Origin: BM520 sp964474455
GTDB lineage: Bacteria; Bacteroidota; Bacteroidia; Bacteroidales; BM520
DNA: 64,000 nt
Direction: 5' to 3'
NCBI GenBank assembly: GCA_964474455.1
Contig: CAYYSU010000001.1
Coordinates: 1 to 64,000, forward strand
Notes under the pieces: model-generated
Databases searched by the model: none
Seen by the model: the letters and a program-made list of their open reading frames with translations, nothing else
Told to the model about the DNA's origin: nothing
Part shown: positions 63,340 to 64,000 of the stretch, piece after piece
Position numbering within the stretch: position 1 is the first letter of the stretch
Layout: the number at the start of each line of letters is the position of its first letter
Made by a program: the position numbers and the translations under genes

Positions 63340-64000
63340 TTAGAACAACTCCGCCAACTTATTGACAGGCATAATAATTAATGTTTTCCCCCCGTCGAGA
63401 TCATTTTCCGGGGCGGCACATGCAAACAAAGAGTTTGCCAGTGTCTGCATCTCCTCTTGATTTAGTGTTTTTTTGTCACTTATTGACATACTTTTTGCCA
63501 TCGCCTTTGCCAGGCGTGTATGTCGGGCAGCAGTGCCGGGGCTTTCGTTTTTATATTGCTCCAGGGTGTTTTCCAGAGTCTCTATGATAAGATCCTGTGT
63601 CAAATCAGCAGGAATGCCATTAATAATAAAGCTATTACCACCGGCAGAAGTGATTTCAAAGCCAAGACGTAAAAATTGCTCGTCAAGCTCTTTTACCAAA
63701 CTGGCATCGGAGGCGTTGAGATGCCAGGTTTCCGGAAACATGGTTTTTTGACTACCCGGAGTGGCGTTTTCGAGGTTTTCCATAAAACTCTCAAAAAGAA
63801 TGCGCTGGTGCCCTTTACGTTGATCGATAATCATTAAACCAGATTTTATACTGGTAATTATATATCTGTTTTGTATTTGTAAAAATTGAGACTCTGCTTC
63901 TTCCTTAGTTTTTAAATCCGTCTCATCAGTTGATGCGTCAATACCCGGAATTTTGATATCAGTTTGTTGTTGCACCCCCGGGAAAGAGTCCGGAGAGAAC
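63340..64000 (-). CDS. mutL: DNA mismatch repair protein MutL, C-terminal part (5' end outside the window)
   Basis: The frame is open to the right edge and reads at least 219 residues; the GTG at 63975 is not a start. It matches the MutL C-terminal dimerisation domain (FLQIQNRYIITSIKSGLMII, TWHLNASDASLV, GNSFIINGIPADL, AKAMAKSMSI). The usual endonuclease motif DQHAxxExxxxE reads DQRKGHQRILFE, with the His and the first Glu changed. The usual CPHGRP near the end is also not kept (FACAAPENDLDGG). The gene precedes the two rhomboids on the same strand, the typical order in Bacteroidota. Confidence 0.85.
   Translation of the reverse strand, partial: FSPDSFPGVQQQTDIKIPGIDASTDETDLKTKEEAESQFLQIQNRYIITSIKSGLMIIDQRKGHQRILFESFMENLENATPGSQKTMFPETWHLNASDASLVKELDEQFLRLGFEITSAGGNSFIINGIPADLTQDLIIETLENTLEQYKNESPGTAARHTRLAKAMAKSMSISDKKTLNQEEMQTLANSLFACAAPENDLDGGKTLIIMPVNKLAELF

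Overview
ORGANISM. The window reads as chromosomal DNA of a Bacteroidota bacterium, most likely of the Bacteroidales/Marinilabiliales type; this is inferred from content. The evidence is: two TonB-dependent receptors with N-terminal carboxypeptidase-regulatory-like domains, a DUF4249 lipoprotein, type IX secretion (T9SS) C-terminal sorting domains, an S16 protein with a long acidic/Ala-rich tail, a WbqC protein, a mutL-rhomboid-rhomboid gene order, and many start regions carrying the Bacteroidota -7 promoter box TAnnTTTG. The base composition is AT-rich and genes are packed on both strands. No rRNA, tRNA, CRISPR array or prophage was recognised. LAYOUT, 1-14.6 kb, mostly minus strand: a truncated LolA-like gene, a small membrane protein, a nucleotide pyrophosphatase/phosphodiesterase lipoprotein, an Oar-like TonB-dependent receptor, an NlpC/P60 hydrolase divergent from a 7TM-HD (PgpH-like) phosphodiesterase, WbqC, an exported thioredoxin, and two tandem secreted C10 (streptopain-type) cysteine proteases. 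14.6-23.8 kb is amino-acid catabolism plus housekeeping: hutI-ftcD, NfeD, mtaB divergent from arcC-arcB, an internally deleted IS3-family remnant with both ends, and rpsP. 23.8-33.7 kb, plus strand: dnaE, trxA, a DUF58 protein, valS, then a cobalamin riboswitch controlling a secreted beta-propeller protein and an OsmC protein. 33.7-44 kb: rluF, an MscS channel, an exo-sialidase, a CPA1 antiporter, a FecA-like TonB receptor with DUF4249, and a lone elongation factor G. 44-51.5 kb: a 2029-residue surface protein divergent from a Crp/Fnr regulator. 51.5-64 kb: corA-mscS-rnk, an SDR, smpB, rlmN, a Na/Ca exchanger, yggS, uvrB, an EEP phosphatase, two rhomboids, and the 3' part of mutL. HOW THE PARTS WORK TOGETHER. 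Many products act at the cell surface: receptors, T9SS-exported proteases, a lectin/adhesin-like giant and a sialidase, which suits a polymer- and protein-degrading life. hutI-ftcD and arcC-arcB add amino-acid fermentation. MAIN LEADS. (1) A cobalamin riboswitch sits in front of a BtuG-like beta-propeller that has a T9SS sorting domain in place of a lipobox, with an OsmC gene behind it and no BtuB. (2) The 2029-residue protein has LamG and DUF2341-PA14 modules inserted inside SprB-type repeats, and it ends without a sorting domain. (3) A 580-bp IS3 remnant keeps both terminal inverted repeats. (4) A MutL C-terminus lacks the usual endonuclease motif residues. Starts of several genes were moved inward from the longest open frame, using signal peptides, promoter boxes and family N-termini.
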